A stretch of 64,000 nt of DNA from Pseudobdellovibrionaceae bacterium (GTDB lineage: Bacteria; Bdellovibrionota; Bdellovibrionia; Bdellovibrionales; Bdellovibrionaceae), in assembly GCA_016719575.1 (NCBI GenBank), contig JADJYV010000013.1:1612001-1676000 (forward strand). Direction: 5' to 3'. The notes below the pieces were generated by a model. That model saw nothing but the letters and a program-made list of their open reading frames with translations. It did no database searches and was not told the DNA's origin. Positions 52,786 to 61,214 of the stretch are shown here, piece after piece. Each line of letters begins with the position of its first letter. Within the stretch, counting starts at the first letter, position 1. The translations under genes and the position numbers were made by a program.

Positions 52786-53345
52786 GGATTTACCGCCTGT
52801 ACTTTATTAACAAATTCCGTCTGAAGATTTTGGTGGTCCGCCGAGCTTATATCTCTTGAAAGGATTTTTTTCGCCGCCTCTAGAGAATCCTTAAGGAGCT
52901 GTTCTTTCAAGTGTGTTTGCGCCTTCAATATCTCGATTTTCGCAGTTTCTTGCGCCTCATGTCTGATTTTTTTCGCCATCTCTTGCGCTTCTTTGGCGAG
53001 CGCATGTCGCATGTCTGCCGCTTCGGCTCGTGCGCGCGAAAGGCTCTCGTCTGTCGAACTCTCAAGTTGATCTATTTTGTGTTTAATATCTACGAACTGT
53101 TTTTCGGCTTGCTCTCTAGCTGACTTGGATTTTTCTGCCGCTGCCAAAAACGAACTCTTACGATCAGAATAGAATTTGATTACCGTCGACTTTAGAAAAT
53201 AAAACAAGCCACCAAACAAAATTAGGACATTTATTGTTTGATAAAGAACAGACCGGGGAATCTCAATGGGTCCCTCTCCGTGTTCTGAGGATGCATATAC
53301 GCAACTTGCAACCAACATTAATATAAGGACGATAGATGTTTTCAT
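52782..53345 (-). CDS. atpF: ATP synthase Fo b subunit with extra N-terminal signal-like segment
   Basis: Peripheral-stalk subunit: one membrane helix (TINVLILFGGLFYFLKSTVI) followed by a long charged helix (KSSFLAAAEKSKSAREQAEKQF). 187 residues. Unlike E. coli b, it begins with a second hydrophobic segment, MKTSIVLILMLVASC, that looks like a signal peptide with a lipobox (VASC, Cys15). Either it is cleaved or it is an extra helix. It follows atpF' with 9 bases between. Confidence 0.93.
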   Translation of the reverse strand: MKTSIVLILMLVASCVYASSEHGEGPIEIPRSVLYQTINVLILFGGLFYFLKSTVIKFYSDRKSSFLAAAEKSKSAREQAEKQFVDIKHKIDQLESSTDESLSRARAEAADMRHALAKEAQEMAKKIRHEAQETAKIEILKAQTHLKEQLLKDSLEAAKKILSRDISSADHQNLQTEFVNKVQAVNP

Positions 53346-53354
53346 CGGGTCCTC

Positions 53355-53789
53355 TTACTTTCCTAAAAGTTTTTGAGTTATCACCATAGAAACAGTTGTT
53401 GTCTCAGCGCCTAGAGACGCCGCCACTGCCTGGATAGCCTGTCCAATTGTTTTATTGTTTTTTTCTAAAAGCTCTGCCGCTTCTTCTCGCGCTTTGCCAA
53501 CGATGAGGTCATATTCTTTCACCGCATCGTTTCGATGAGAATCATAAATTTCTTTGATTTGTTTCGAAACTTCTTTGGCTTTTACTTGGTATTCAGAGTG
53601 AAGTTCGGTTGATTTTTTCTGAAGTTCGAGGGCCAAATCTTCTCCGCCAAGAGTACGAGTTTCTCGTTCTTTAAGGGCCAAATAGTATGGCGTAAATAAA
53701 TAAATATTCAGAAAAAAGAACATACATACAAAGATCGCAAATTGAATGAGCGCGGTTTGATTGATACCTAACTGGTGGATAATTTCCAT
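53355..53789 (-). CDS. atpF': ATP synthase Fo b' subunit
   Basis: Second b-type stalk subunit. From the ATG at 53789 the product is 144 residues: one hydrophobic helix (ALIQFAIFVCMFFFLNIYLF) followed by TPYYLALKERETRTLGG and a charged coiled coil (QKKSTELHSEYQVKAKEV). The 15 in-frame codons before this ATG (to 53834) contain the promoter region and are not counted. Two unlike b subunits are also known in photosynthetic and delta-proteobacterial ATP synthases. First gene of the atp operon; atpB and atpE are absent here. Confidence 0.92.
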   Translation of the reverse strand: MEIIHQLGINQTALIQFAIFVCMFFFLNIYLFTPYYLALKERETRTLGGEDLALELQKKSTELHSEYQVKAKEVSKQIKEIYDSHRNDAVKEYDLIVGKAREEAAELLEKNNKTIGQAIQAVAASLGAETTTVSMVITQKLLGK

Positions 53790-53826
53790 TTTATTGAAAT
53801 CCCTACGGTTTTTTTTGAACCTCGGA

Positions 53827-53854
53827 ATTATCATTTTTGCGAAGAGATGGTCAA
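53827..53854 (-). promoter_or_regulatory. Sigma-70-type promoter of the atpF'FHAGDC operon
   Basis: Minus strand: TTGACC (53854-53849), 16-base spacer, GATAAT (53832-53827). The atpF' start is 38 bases after the -10. Both boxes are close to consensus. It lies in the gap between the bactofilin gene and atpF'. Confidence 0.65.
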
Positions 53855-53897
53855 GACGATTTTACTCTTTAACTACCCGTAAACAAAGGCTCTTTAT

Positions 53898-54263
53898 TCA
53901 GACCCTTGGCATGTAGGACGCTCCCTCAAAAACCACGCCCTCGTCGATTCTGAGACTTGGCGAGGTGACGGTTCCCTTAAATGCTGCGGGGGGGCGCATT
54001 ATAACCCGTCCGCGAGCGAATAGATTTCCTTCTACGTGTCCGCTGATAATTATTACGTCTGCCTCAATTTGCGCTTGTACGCTCGCCTTTTCATTAATGA
54101 TAACCGTGTCATTGGTATAGATTTCACCAACAAACTCGCCGCCGATTTGCACAGTCCCCTCAAAGCTTAGCTTTCCCTCGAAACGAGTTCCATAATCTAA
54201 TATAGAGGTTACGTGGCCAACTAGAGCGCCCTCATCATCAGATATTTTAGTTATCTCTGCCAT
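53898..54263 (-). CDS. Bactofilin
   Basis: Small self-assembling cytoskeletal protein (bactofilin/DUF583 family) that forms filaments on the membrane. 121 residues, beta-helix repeats throughout: LDYGTRFEGKLSFEGTVQIGGEFVGEI in parts, ISGHVEGNLFARGRVIM, KGTVTSPSLRIDEGVVFEGAS in parts, ends with a short tail. It lies directly downstream of parB (13-base overlap). In Myxococcus and others bactofilins work with ParAB in chromosome positioning, so the neighbourhood is meaningful. Confidence 0.9.
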   Translation of the reverse strand: MAEITKISDDEGALVGHVTSILDYGTRFEGKLSFEGTVQIGGEFVGEIYTNDTVIINEKASVQAQIEADVIIISGHVEGNLFARGRVIMRPPAAFKGTVTSPSLRIDEGVVFEGASYMPRV

Positions 54264-55228
54264 CCCTGTTTCAACCTATCTACCATTTGCGTCAACTCAT
54301 CATCTGAGTAAAAATGTATCGAAATTTTTCCCTTTGATCCTGCGTAGTCAATGTTTACTTTTGTACCCAATAGTTTCTGTAGCTCATCAGACAGCCCCGC
54401 GATTAGCCTTTGTGTCACGCTCTGTTCAGCGTCAAATTCCTGAGGCGCTCCCGTTTGCGGGTTTTGCGCCTCGACAACTAGTTTTTCTAGTTTTCGTACG
54501 GACATTTTCTCTGTCACAACTTTTTTTGCTAGCTCAAGCTGCTTTTTAATATCAACCAAAGATAACAATACCTTTGCGTGTCCCACCGAAAGCTCGCCCA
54601 AGCTTATCATCGTTTTTACTGTTTCTGGTAGCGCCAGAAGCCGGGTTGAATTTGCAATTGTGGCACGATCCCTGCCAACTTTATCCGCAACTTGCTGCTG
54701 TGACATCTTAAATTCATTAATTAGGCGATAGTATCCCTCTGCCTCTTCTATTGGGTTTAGGTCTTCTCTTTGGATGTTTTCAATGATCGCAAGCTCGAGG
54801 GTTTCTTGATCATTAAAGTTCTTTATCAAAACGGGGACCTCATGCACGCCTGCTAATTGTGCAGCTCTCCAGCGCCGCTCTCCTGCGACAATTTCTAGGC
54901 GTCCGCCAGCTACTTTTCGCCCAATAATCGGCTGCAATATGCCGTTTTCTTTTATTGATTGAGCCAGGTCTTGTAGGCTTGCCTTCTCAAATGTTTGACG
55001 CGGCTGATATTTTCCAGACGTAAGTTTGTCGATTGGAACCTGCCAAACCTTACCTTCTGTGTTGATCGGAGCTGGTGGCGCAACTTGAGTATTCAACTGA
55101 CTACTCATGTGTTGTCCCGGAGGTCTCGACTGTGTTTGCGACTCTGGCGAGCCCGAGCTCAATAGAGACCCTAGCCCTCGGCCTAATCCTTTTTTCTTGT
55201 TTGTACTTTCGTGAATAGGTTCAGACAC
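54251..55228 (-). CDS. parB: Chromosome-partitioning protein ParB
   Basis: CTPase clamp that binds parS and spreads on DNA. The N-terminus has the ParA-activating GLGRGLGSLL; the CTP/ParB domain has GKYQPRQTF, GILQPIIGR and the GERRWRAAQLAG motif; the HTH is MSQQQVADKVGRDRATIAN; the C-terminal dimer region ends DRLKQGWQR. I chose the GTG at 55228 (325 residues) because AGGAG lies seven bases upstream; an ATG at 55243 is also in frame but lacks such a site. It overlaps the parA stop by 8 bases. The frame is open further upstream but overlaps parA. Confidence 0.93.
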   Translation of the reverse strand: MSEPIHESTNKKKGLGRGLGSLLSSGSPESQTQSRPPGQHMSSQLNTQVAPPAPINTEGKVWQVPIDKLTSGKYQPRQTFEKASLQDLAQSIKENGILQPIIGRKVAGGRLEIVAGERRWRAAQLAGVHEVPVLIKNFNDQETLELAIIENIQREDLNPIEEAEGYYRLINEFKMSQQQVADKVGRDRATIANSTRLLALPETVKTMISLGELSVGHAKVLLSLVDIKKQLELAKKVVTEKMSVRKLEKLVVEAQNPQTGAPQEFDAEQSVTQRLIAGLSDELQKLLGTKVNIDYAGSKGKISIHFYSDDELTQMVDRLKQGWQR

Positions 55229-56033
55229 TTGCTGACTCCTCATGTCGTCTTTGTTCTTCCGCTTTGACGGCTGTACGCTGCTCAACTTCTTTGGCAAGAT
55301 CAAAATACTTTGTCGCACCGATAGATTTTTGGTCGTACTCAAAAATTGATTGTCCATGGCTTGGGGCTTCGCTCAACCTAACATTCCTTGGAATGATCGC
55401 GTTAAAAACCTTATCGCCAAAATGATTTTTAATCTCTGTAACTACCTGATGGCTAAGGTTGTTACGAGTATCAAACATCGTAAGAACAATACCCTCGATA
55501 TGCAGCTGTGGATTTAGGTTCTTCTTGATGAGCCCGGCAGTATTCAAAAGCTGGCTCAGGCCTTCAAGCGCATAGTACTCACACTGAAGTGGAACCAAAA
55601 AGCTGTCAGCGGCAGTAAGTGCGTTGAGTGTTAAAAGCCCAAGAGAGGGGGGACAATCTATTAGGACATAGTCATATCCATGAGAAATCGTTGCAATAGC
55701 AGACTTTAGTCTGTATTCGCGGTGCGGCATGTCAACTAGCTCAATTTCGGCTCCTACTAAGTCTGGATTAGCTGTGATCACTTGAAGGTTGTCATGCTTT
55801 GTTTTTTGTATTGTTTCTTGAATATCTCTTTCACCAATTAAAATATGGTAAACATTGGCGTCTTGACTTTCGTATCTCTTAATTCCCAATCCGCTAGAGG
55901 CATTTCCCTGAGGATCCATGTCGATAAGCAAAACTTTTTTCCCTAGGTTAGCCAAGGCAGAAGAGAGGTTTACCGATGTCGTGGTTTTTCCCACTCCACC
56001 CTTTTGATTCGCTATGCATATTGTTCTAGCCAT
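55221..56033 (-). CDS. parA: Chromosome-partitioning ATPase ParA (Soj)
   Basis: Deviant-Walker ATPase that moves ParB-parS complexes. From the ATG at 56033 (GGAGG five bases upstream) it has 270 residues: ARTICIANQKGGVGKTTTSVN (in parts; signature KGGVGKTT), IDMDPQGNASSGLG, DYVLIDCPPSLGLLT and a C-terminal EVEQRTAVKAEEQRR helix. In-frame codons to 56075 overlap the spacer with the upstream parS-like site. Divergent from a lipoprotein gene. Confidence 0.96.
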   Translation of the reverse strand: MARTICIANQKGGVGKTTTSVNLSSALANLGKKVLLIDMDPQGNASSGLGIKRYESQDANVYHILIGERDIQETIQKTKHDNLQVITANPDLVGAEIELVDMPHREYRLKSAIATISHGYDYVLIDCPPSLGLLTLNALTAADSFLVPLQCEYYALEGLSQLLNTAGLIKKNLNPQLHIEGIVLTMFDTRNNLSHQVVTEIKNHFGDKVFNAIIPRNVRLSEAPSHGQSIFEYDQKSIGATKYFDLAKEVEQRTAVKAEEQRRHEESASV

Positions 56034-56115
56034 AATTTCCTCCGTGATTAGTAAAAAGTCCTGTATTTTTTTCAATCTGGCAAGTTTTTACTAATGTTTT
56101 TATTAAAATTTCCGA

Positions 56116-56131
56116 TGTTCTACGTAGAACA
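56116..56131. promoter_or_regulatory. parS-like palindrome (variant)
   Basis: TGTTCTACGTAGAACA is a perfect 16-base palindrome. It differs from the parS at 56641 at two symmetric positions (C to T and G to A). It sits 83 bases upstream of parA, directly before the ribosome site of the divergent lipoprotein gene, so bound ParB could affect both genes. ParB binding is inferred from similarity. Confidence 0.7.
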
Positions 56132-56141
56132 TTGGAGTTTT

Positions 56142-56636
56142 ATGCGCTTTGTTGCTTGTTTTCTCTTGTTTTGGTCAATTTTGGGCTGCAATAAGCCCAA
56201 CCCGACCCCTGAGTTAAGCGATGAAGTCTATTTGGACCTAACTTCAAGAGCCAAGTCTGCAAAAGGCAGTCTCGAGACAGAAAAAAAGAAACTTGATGGT
56301 TTTAAAAATGAGTTAAGGACCGCTGATCCGCAGTCTGGCTCAATCAAATTTGCTCAAAAACGATATTTCGAATCCGAATCGGCTGTAACAAAGCTTGAGC
56401 AACTCACTAAATATTACGAGCTTGCAGCAATTGCGAGAAAGAGTGAGGTTCGAAAGAGATATTCTACGGCTTTTAACCAAAAACAAGTGTGGATTATTCC
56501 TGAAGAGGTCGAAAACTATAAGATGAATCGCTCAATTTCGAATTCTACTATAGGAGTTCCGTGGAGCAGTAAAAAAAGGGTTGAAGACTATACAAAGCGT
56601 TCAAAAAAACATGTCGTTCAGACAAAGAAAGAGTAA
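56142..56636 (+). CDS. Small predicted lipoprotein between two parS-like sites
   Basis: 164 residues from the ATG at 56142 (GGAG four bases upstream). MRFVACFLLFWSILGC is a clear lipobox signal peptide (Cys16). The mature part is helical and charged with a likely coiled coil (KSAKGSLETEKKKLDGFKNEL, KYYELAAIARKSEVRK). It ends basic (KRSKKHVVQTKKE). No family recognised. It is the only plus-strand gene in this stretch and is bracketed by parS-like palindromes at 56116 and 56641. In-frame codons upstream (from 56094) overlap the palindrome and are unlikely to be translated. Confidence 0.7.
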   Translation: MRFVACFLLFWSILGCNKPNPTPELSDEVYLDLTSRAKSAKGSLETEKKKLDGFKNELRTADPQSGSIKFAQKRYFESESAVTKLEQLTKYYELAAIARKSEVRKRYSTAFNQKQVWIIPEEVENYKMNRSISNSTIGVPWSSKKRVEDYTKRSKKHVVQTKKE

Positions 56637-56640
56637 AAGC

Positions 56641-56656
56641 TGTTCCACGTGGAACA
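56641..56656. promoter_or_regulatory. parS centromere site
   Basis: TGTTCCACGTGGAACA is a perfect 16-base palindrome and fits the bacterial parS consensus (TGTTNCACGTGNAACA). It lies just after the lipoprotein gene and 2 bases before the rsmG stop, 600 bases from parA and about 7 kb from dnaA. ParB is encoded in the same window, so the match is credible. Confidence 0.92.
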
Positions 56657-56657
56657 A

Positions 56658-57320
56658 CTAACTAATTTTATCAGTTTTAATAACAGAAAATCGAATTTCA
56701 CCAACCGGGAGTCTATACTCGCCAACCAGGCCTGGTGCCCAAAGAGAACACAACTGAATTGGAATACCAGAAACCTCTTGGCTCCATTCTTCGCCCTTTA
56801 GGTGGAAAATAATCCCGCCCCGGTGAACAATCTTCCGCATGGCTAAAATCACGGTCGAAATTGATGAAAGGCCCCTCACGATTGCGAATTTTACGGAGCC
56901 TTCTTTTAGGTGCTCCATCTTACTACAAATGACATCGGCATTAGAGGTATTCGTTTTTGACAAAATGTGTTTTAAAAACTCACACTTCTTCTGATCCGCC
57001 TCGACCAAATGCACGGTTACGCTTGGAAACAAGATCGCAAAAACGACTCCGGGAAAGCCCGCACCACTACCAAGGTCGTAAATTTCAGAAAACGAAGGAT
57101 GTGAAGAGCGGATGACGCGCGACGCCATGATGCTGTCTGCAAAATGAATTGCGTCTGCTGCCTGCAGCGTCTTTGGTGCCACCAGATCAATGGTCCTGTT
57201 AAATTTATGCAGCTCATCAAACAGCACGCGAAATTTAGATAATACCTCCGGGCTGAGGTCCGGATACCAAGTTGGAATGCGCCATTGAAAGTTAGTTGGT
57301 AGTTCCTGTTTGTTCGTCAA
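56658..57320 (-). CDS. rsmG: 16S rRNA (guanine-527-N7)-methyltransferase RsmG
   Basis: SAM-dependent methyltransferase for G527 of 16S rRNA. 220 residues with the SAM-binding motif IYDLGSGAGFPGVVFAI, VHLVEADQKKCEFLKHI and FAIVRGLSSISTVI. The start is TTG with AAGGAG seven bases upstream, inside the end of mnmG (29-base overlap). It is usually found after mnmG, and the order mnmG-rsmG-parA-parB is the ancestral one. Confidence 0.94.
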   Translation of the reverse strand: MTNKQELPTNFQWRIPTWYPDLSPEVLSKFRVLFDELHKFNRTIDLVAPKTLQAADAIHFADSIMASRVIRSSHPSFSEIYDLGSGAGFPGVVFAILFPSVTVHLVEADQKKCEFLKHILSKTNTSNADVICSKMEHLKEGSVKFAIVRGLSSISTVILAMRKIVHRGGIIFHLKGEEWSQEVSGIPIQLCSLWAPGLVGEYRLPVGEIRFSVIKTDKIS

Positions 57321-59199
57321 GCGAAGTCTCCTTCAACAATCTGTGACCCTTAAGAAAGACCATTATAGCTTGAATTGCTGACGGATTAACACCACTTATG
57401 CGTTGAGCTTGGCCTAAAGTTCTAGGCCTAATCTTAGTAAGTTTATCTACCTCTTCCTTTGAAAGTCCTCTTACAGATCGGTAATCAATCTCTTCTGGGA
57501 GCCTAAGCTCTTCCATGCGCTTTGATTGTTCAATAAGCTCAATTTGCCTTTTGATGTAACCGGAATATTTAACCTCAATTTCAACAGGATCGCTTACGTT
57601 TGGATCGGGTTCCATCACAAAGCCAAAACGATCAAGGTCATAACAAGATATTTCTGGGCGTCGCAGCAACTCCTCGAAACTAATAGGCTTTAAAAGAGCT
57701 GTGCTTCCAATAGCAAGAAGTTTGTCCTGGGTTTCTTTGTTTGGAAAGAGTCTTTCGCTACGTAAGCGACTTAGCTGATTCGCTCTTCGCCGTGTTAAGC
57801 CAAGAAGGTTCTCCCGGGCAACATTACAAACCAATCTGTGTTCAATAGCCAGGTCCGATAACCTATCAATAGTATTATCTTCTCTTAAAACTAGACGATG
57901 TTCTGCTCTCGACGTGAACATACGATAAGGCTCATTCGTGCCCTTTGTAACTAAGTCATCAATTAACACACCAATGTAGGCTTTATCTCGATCCAAAACA
58001 AATTCCGGACGGCCCAAAACACTGTGGGCGGCGTTTATACCTGCGACAAGTCCCTGTGCAGCAGCCTCTTCATAGCCAGAGGTGCCATTAATCTGTCCTG
58101 CCAAAAAGAGTTGTCGAATTTGCCGCGTCTCCAAACGATGCCAAATTTGAGTGGGTTCGATAAAATCATATTCGACGGCATAACCGGGTCTTACGATCTT
58201 TACATTTTCAAGCCCAGGAATGGTCCTTAAAAACTCATATTGTACATCTTCCGGCAGACTTGTAGAAATTCCCTGCAAATAAATCAAATCTGAATTTAAA
58301 CCTTCGGGCTCAAGAAATGTCTGATGACTGTCTCTATCTGCAAAACGGGTTACTTTGTCTTCTATGCTTGGACAATATCTAGGACCCGTTCCCTCGATAT
58401 TACCGCAAAACATTGGGGACTTATCCAAATTCTTACGAATAATTTCATGCGTCGCCGGCGTTGTTCGTGAAAGATAGCATGCTATTTGCGGAAGTCTAAA
58501 CGTCCTCTCAGAACGAAAACTAAACGGATAAAATTTATCGTCTCCGTATTGAGCTAGAGTTTTGCTCCAATCTATACTGTCTTTATGCAACCTCGCTGGA
58601 GTTCCAGTCTTCAGTCTTCGTACCGAAAACCCAAATTCCGAGAGTTGATCTGATAAACCGATCGAAGCGCGATCTCCAACCCGCCCCCCTGAAGACTGCT
58701 GAAGCCCGATGTGCATAACACCATTCATAAATGTGCCTGCTGTTATTATGGTCGCCTTAGAAAAAATCTCTGACCCGTCCTGCAAAACAACACCAACGCA
58801 CAATTCCTTATTGAGAATAAGGCGTTTAACCTCTCCCTCTAAAATGGTTATATTTGGCTGACTTTTTAACTTCTCGGTCATCCTTGCTGAATACATGTCT
58901 TTGTCTGATTGAACCCGCGTTCCTCGTACAGCCGGACCTTTGCTAGCATTTAAGCGTTTAAACTGGATACATGTTTCGTCAGCGACAAAACCCATCTCTC
59001 CGCCAAGAACATCGATTTCGCGAACCATATGGCCCTTAGCAAGACCACCAATAGAAGGGTTGCAGCTCATATATGCAATTCTCTTTGTGTTAGTCGTGAC
59101 AACAAGGGTCCTTAAGCCAAGACGCGACGACGCCAAGCTGGCTTCTACGCCCGCATGTCCTGCCCCTACAACGATCACATCAAAGCTACTGTTACTCAT
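57292..59199 (-). CDS. mnmG: tRNA uridine-5-carboxymethylaminomethyl modification enzyme MnmG (GidA)
   Basis: FAD-binding partner of MnmE for modification of U34 in tRNAs. 635 residues: VIVVGAGHAGVEASLASSRLG (FAD), CNPSIGGLAKGHMVREID, RGTRVQSDKDMYS, FLAGQINGTSGYEEAAAQG and the MFTSRAEHRLVLREDN region, plus a helical C-terminal domain. 4 bases between it and mnmE. Length is usual (629 in E. coli). Confidence 0.97.
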   Translation of the reverse strand: MSNSSFDVIVVGAGHAGVEASLASSRLGLRTLVVTTNTKRIAYMSCNPSIGGLAKGHMVREIDVLGGEMGFVADETCIQFKRLNASKGPAVRGTRVQSDKDMYSARMTEKLKSQPNITILEGEVKRLILNKELCVGVVLQDGSEIFSKATIITAGTFMNGVMHIGLQQSSGGRVGDRASIGLSDQLSEFGFSVRRLKTGTPARLHKDSIDWSKTLAQYGDDKFYPFSFRSERTFRLPQIACYLSRTTPATHEIIRKNLDKSPMFCGNIEGTGPRYCPSIEDKVTRFADRDSHQTFLEPEGLNSDLIYLQGISTSLPEDVQYEFLRTIPGLENVKIVRPGYAVEYDFIEPTQIWHRLETRQIRQLFLAGQINGTSGYEEAAAQGLVAGINAAHSVLGRPEFVLDRDKAYIGVLIDDLVTKGTNEPYRMFTSRAEHRLVLREDNTIDRLSDLAIEHRLVCNVARENLLGLTRRRANQLSRLRSERLFPNKETQDKLLAIGSTALLKPISFEELLRRPEISCYDLDRFGFVMEPDPNVSDPVEIEVKYSGYIKRQIELIEQSKRMEELRLPEEIDYRSVRGLSKEEVDKLTKIRPRTLGQAQRISGVNPSAIQAIMVFLKGHRLLKETSLDEQTGTTN

Positions 59200-59203
59200 A
59201 AGT

Positions 59204-60634
59204 TTATTTACCGAGACAAAACTCTTTAAAAACTCGATCCATTACTTGATCGTCAAAGCGTTTTCCAAGTGTCTCTTGAATTGCTATCAACGCCTCTTTT
59301 AAATCTACTGCTAAAAACTCTGATCCCATTCCAATCCCTAAAAGCTCACGACAATGATTAATATTTGAGAGGGCTTTCGAAAGGTTCTCAAAATGACGAG
59401 AGTTAGATAGCAAAACTCCATCTTGAATATTTGCAACAGAGAACCCAACGGAGATCTCATTCAAAATCGTCGGTCTTGTATTTTGATCGAGTGCACTTAT
59501 AAAGAAAAGATTTCTTTTTATAAAGTCCTCTTGCTGGGTAAGATTTTCAAAGCCTGGCACCGAGGATAGTTGTTCCAAAATGGCCCGAATTTCTACAGCA
59601 CCGGCGACTAAATCAACTTTATTGCCAACAAGAAACAAGGTGCGTTTGGGTAATTGCCGAAGAATTTCGACATCCTCGGGCTTTAAGCCTTCAGAGATGT
59701 CATAAACAAACAACAAAACATCTGCTTCTTCATGCGCTTCTCGACTCTTAAGAATTCCTATTTGTTCTACCTCATCTGAGGTCTGGCTACGTATTCCTGC
59801 CGTATCCAAAAAAGTAAATTTAATACCTGAATAGTGGGTATCACCCGAAATAACATCGCGGGTGGTTCCAGCAATGCTAGTTACAATTGCCCTGTCATCC
59901 TCTAAAAGCAAATTGAGAAGACTAGACTTTCCAACATTTGGTCGCCCAGCAAGGGCAACACGAATTCCATCTTTAAGCGCTCTTCCAGAATGATACGACT
60001 CAACTAAAGAGCTAAGCTCTCTACTTATTTCTAACAATTTATCAGAAACTATCTTTCCACTAACTAAATCCAACCCCTCAGTCGAAAAATCAATTCCTGC
60101 TTCGATGTGGGCCATCAACCACGTAACGCTATTTTCAATGCTTTCTATTTTTGTCGAAAGATGTCCTTTAAGTTGTCGAAGGGCCATCCTCGATGCGTTG
60201 TCACTTTCGCTTTCTATCAACGCCAAAACACTCTCTGCTTGGACAAGGTCTACACGCCCGTTCATGAAGGCTCGATATGTAAACTCCCCTCGCTCTGCGG
60301 CTGATGCGCCTGCCAATATCAAATGTTTCAATATTTTTTGACAAATTTGGGGGCTGCCGTGACACGAGATTTCAAGCGTTTCCTCGCCGGTAAAGGAGTG
60401 GCCCTTCTTGAAATAAGTTACTATCACTTCGTCAAGATCTTCTGTGTTGTCCAACGCGCGAAGCGTTCCATAGTAAGCTCGATGACTTTCTACATCCTCT
60501 GGCAAAAAGTCACTTAGTCCCTTTACTATCTTCAGACTCTTGGGGCCAGACACGCGAATAACCGAGATTCCTCCAACACCATGCGGAGTGGACACAGCGC
60601 ATATAGTTTGAGGTTCTCGATTTATCCTTTTCAT
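59204..60634 (-). CDS. mnmE: tRNA modification GTPase MnmE (TrmE)
   Basis: Works with MnmG in cmnm5U34 formation. 476 residues: N-terminal tetrahydrofolate-binding domain (TICAVSTPHGVGGISVIRVSG), helical domain, inserted G domain with GRPNVGKSSLLNLLL, DTAGIRSQTSDEVE and NKVD, and the C-terminal CLGK (family CxGK, needed for modification). Lies 10 bases after jag. Confidence 0.96.
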   Translation of the reverse strand: MKRINREPQTICAVSTPHGVGGISVIRVSGPKSLKIVKGLSDFLPEDVESHRAYYGTLRALDNTEDLDEVIVTYFKKGHSFTGEETLEISCHGSPQICQKILKHLILAGASAAERGEFTYRAFMNGRVDLVQAESVLALIESESDNASRMALRQLKGHLSTKIESIENSVTWLMAHIEAGIDFSTEGLDLVSGKIVSDKLLEISRELSSLVESYHSGRALKDGIRVALAGRPNVGKSSLLNLLLEDDRAIVTSIAGTTRDVISGDTHYSGIKFTFLDTAGIRSQTSDEVEQIGILKSREAHEEADVLLFVYDISEGLKPEDVEILRQLPKRTLFLVGNKVDLVAGAVEIRAILEQLSSVPGFENLTQQEDFIKRNLFFISALDQNTRPTILNEISVGFSVANIQDGVLLSNSRHFENLSKALSNINHCRELLGIGMGSEFLAVDLKEALIAIQETLGKRFDDQVMDRVFKEFCLGK

Positions 60635-60644
60635 TTAAAAATCG

Positions 60645-61205
60645 TCATTCGCCAACATCTTGGGTCTGATCATTTTGTGAGCCTGAGGCCTTGGCAGGAT
60701 ATATTTTAATCTTTTTATACAATCCTTCCCCAAGAGATCTGCTTTTAACCCGGGGATCTTGAGCAAGATATTGATGAACAATTTTTCGATCTTTTGGCGG
60801 AAGTGCGCGGTAATAAACCGACTTTCCTTGCTCAATAGCAATGGCCTTTAGATTTTCGGCTCTCTCGATCAAAGCGGCAGAGGATTCGTCTCGATATCCT
60901 CCGCAATCAACAACAATGTTTGTTTTATCTTCTGGAAAATTGTGTTGCGCAACTCGCTTTAAGAAAAGCTGTAGTGCATCCAACATTTGTCCTTTTTTAT
61001 CTTTCAACAACTCCTCATCGTCGCCAGAGATCTCTATAGACAATACTCCATCACCATCACCTTCCTTTTCAAAGGAGGTGTTAAATGAAAGGTCAAATTT
61101 TCCATTCTCTATAATTCCCGACAAGGTCTCATTGATAAATGTTTCTACTTCTCCACCAGAACTTTTGCTTTTGCTGCCAAACAGTTTACTAAAAAATCCG
61201 GCCAT
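60645..61205 (-). CDS. jag: Jag / KhpB-like RNA-binding protein (KH and R3H domains)
   Basis: SpoIIIJ-associated family, found next to yidC. 186 residues with an N-terminal Jag-type segment (MAGFFSKLFGSKSKS), a KH-like domain in the middle (KDKKGQMLDALQLFLKRVAQ) and the R3H motif LPPKDRKIVHQYLAQDPRVKSRSLGEG (in parts). RNA binding is family knowledge; its role in cell division (KhpB/EloR) is known only from Gram-positives. It follows yidC by 9 bases. Confidence 0.88.
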   Translation of the reverse strand: MAGFFSKLFGSKSKSSGGEVETFINETLSGIIENGKFDLSFNTSFEKEGDGDGVLSIEISGDDEELLKDKKGQMLDALQLFLKRVAQHNFPEDKTNIVVDCGGYRDESSAALIERAENLKAIAIEQGKSVYYRALPPKDRKIVHQYLAQDPRVKSRSLGEGLYKKIKIYPAKASGSQNDQTQDVGE

Positions 61206-61214
61206 GTTTTCCTC

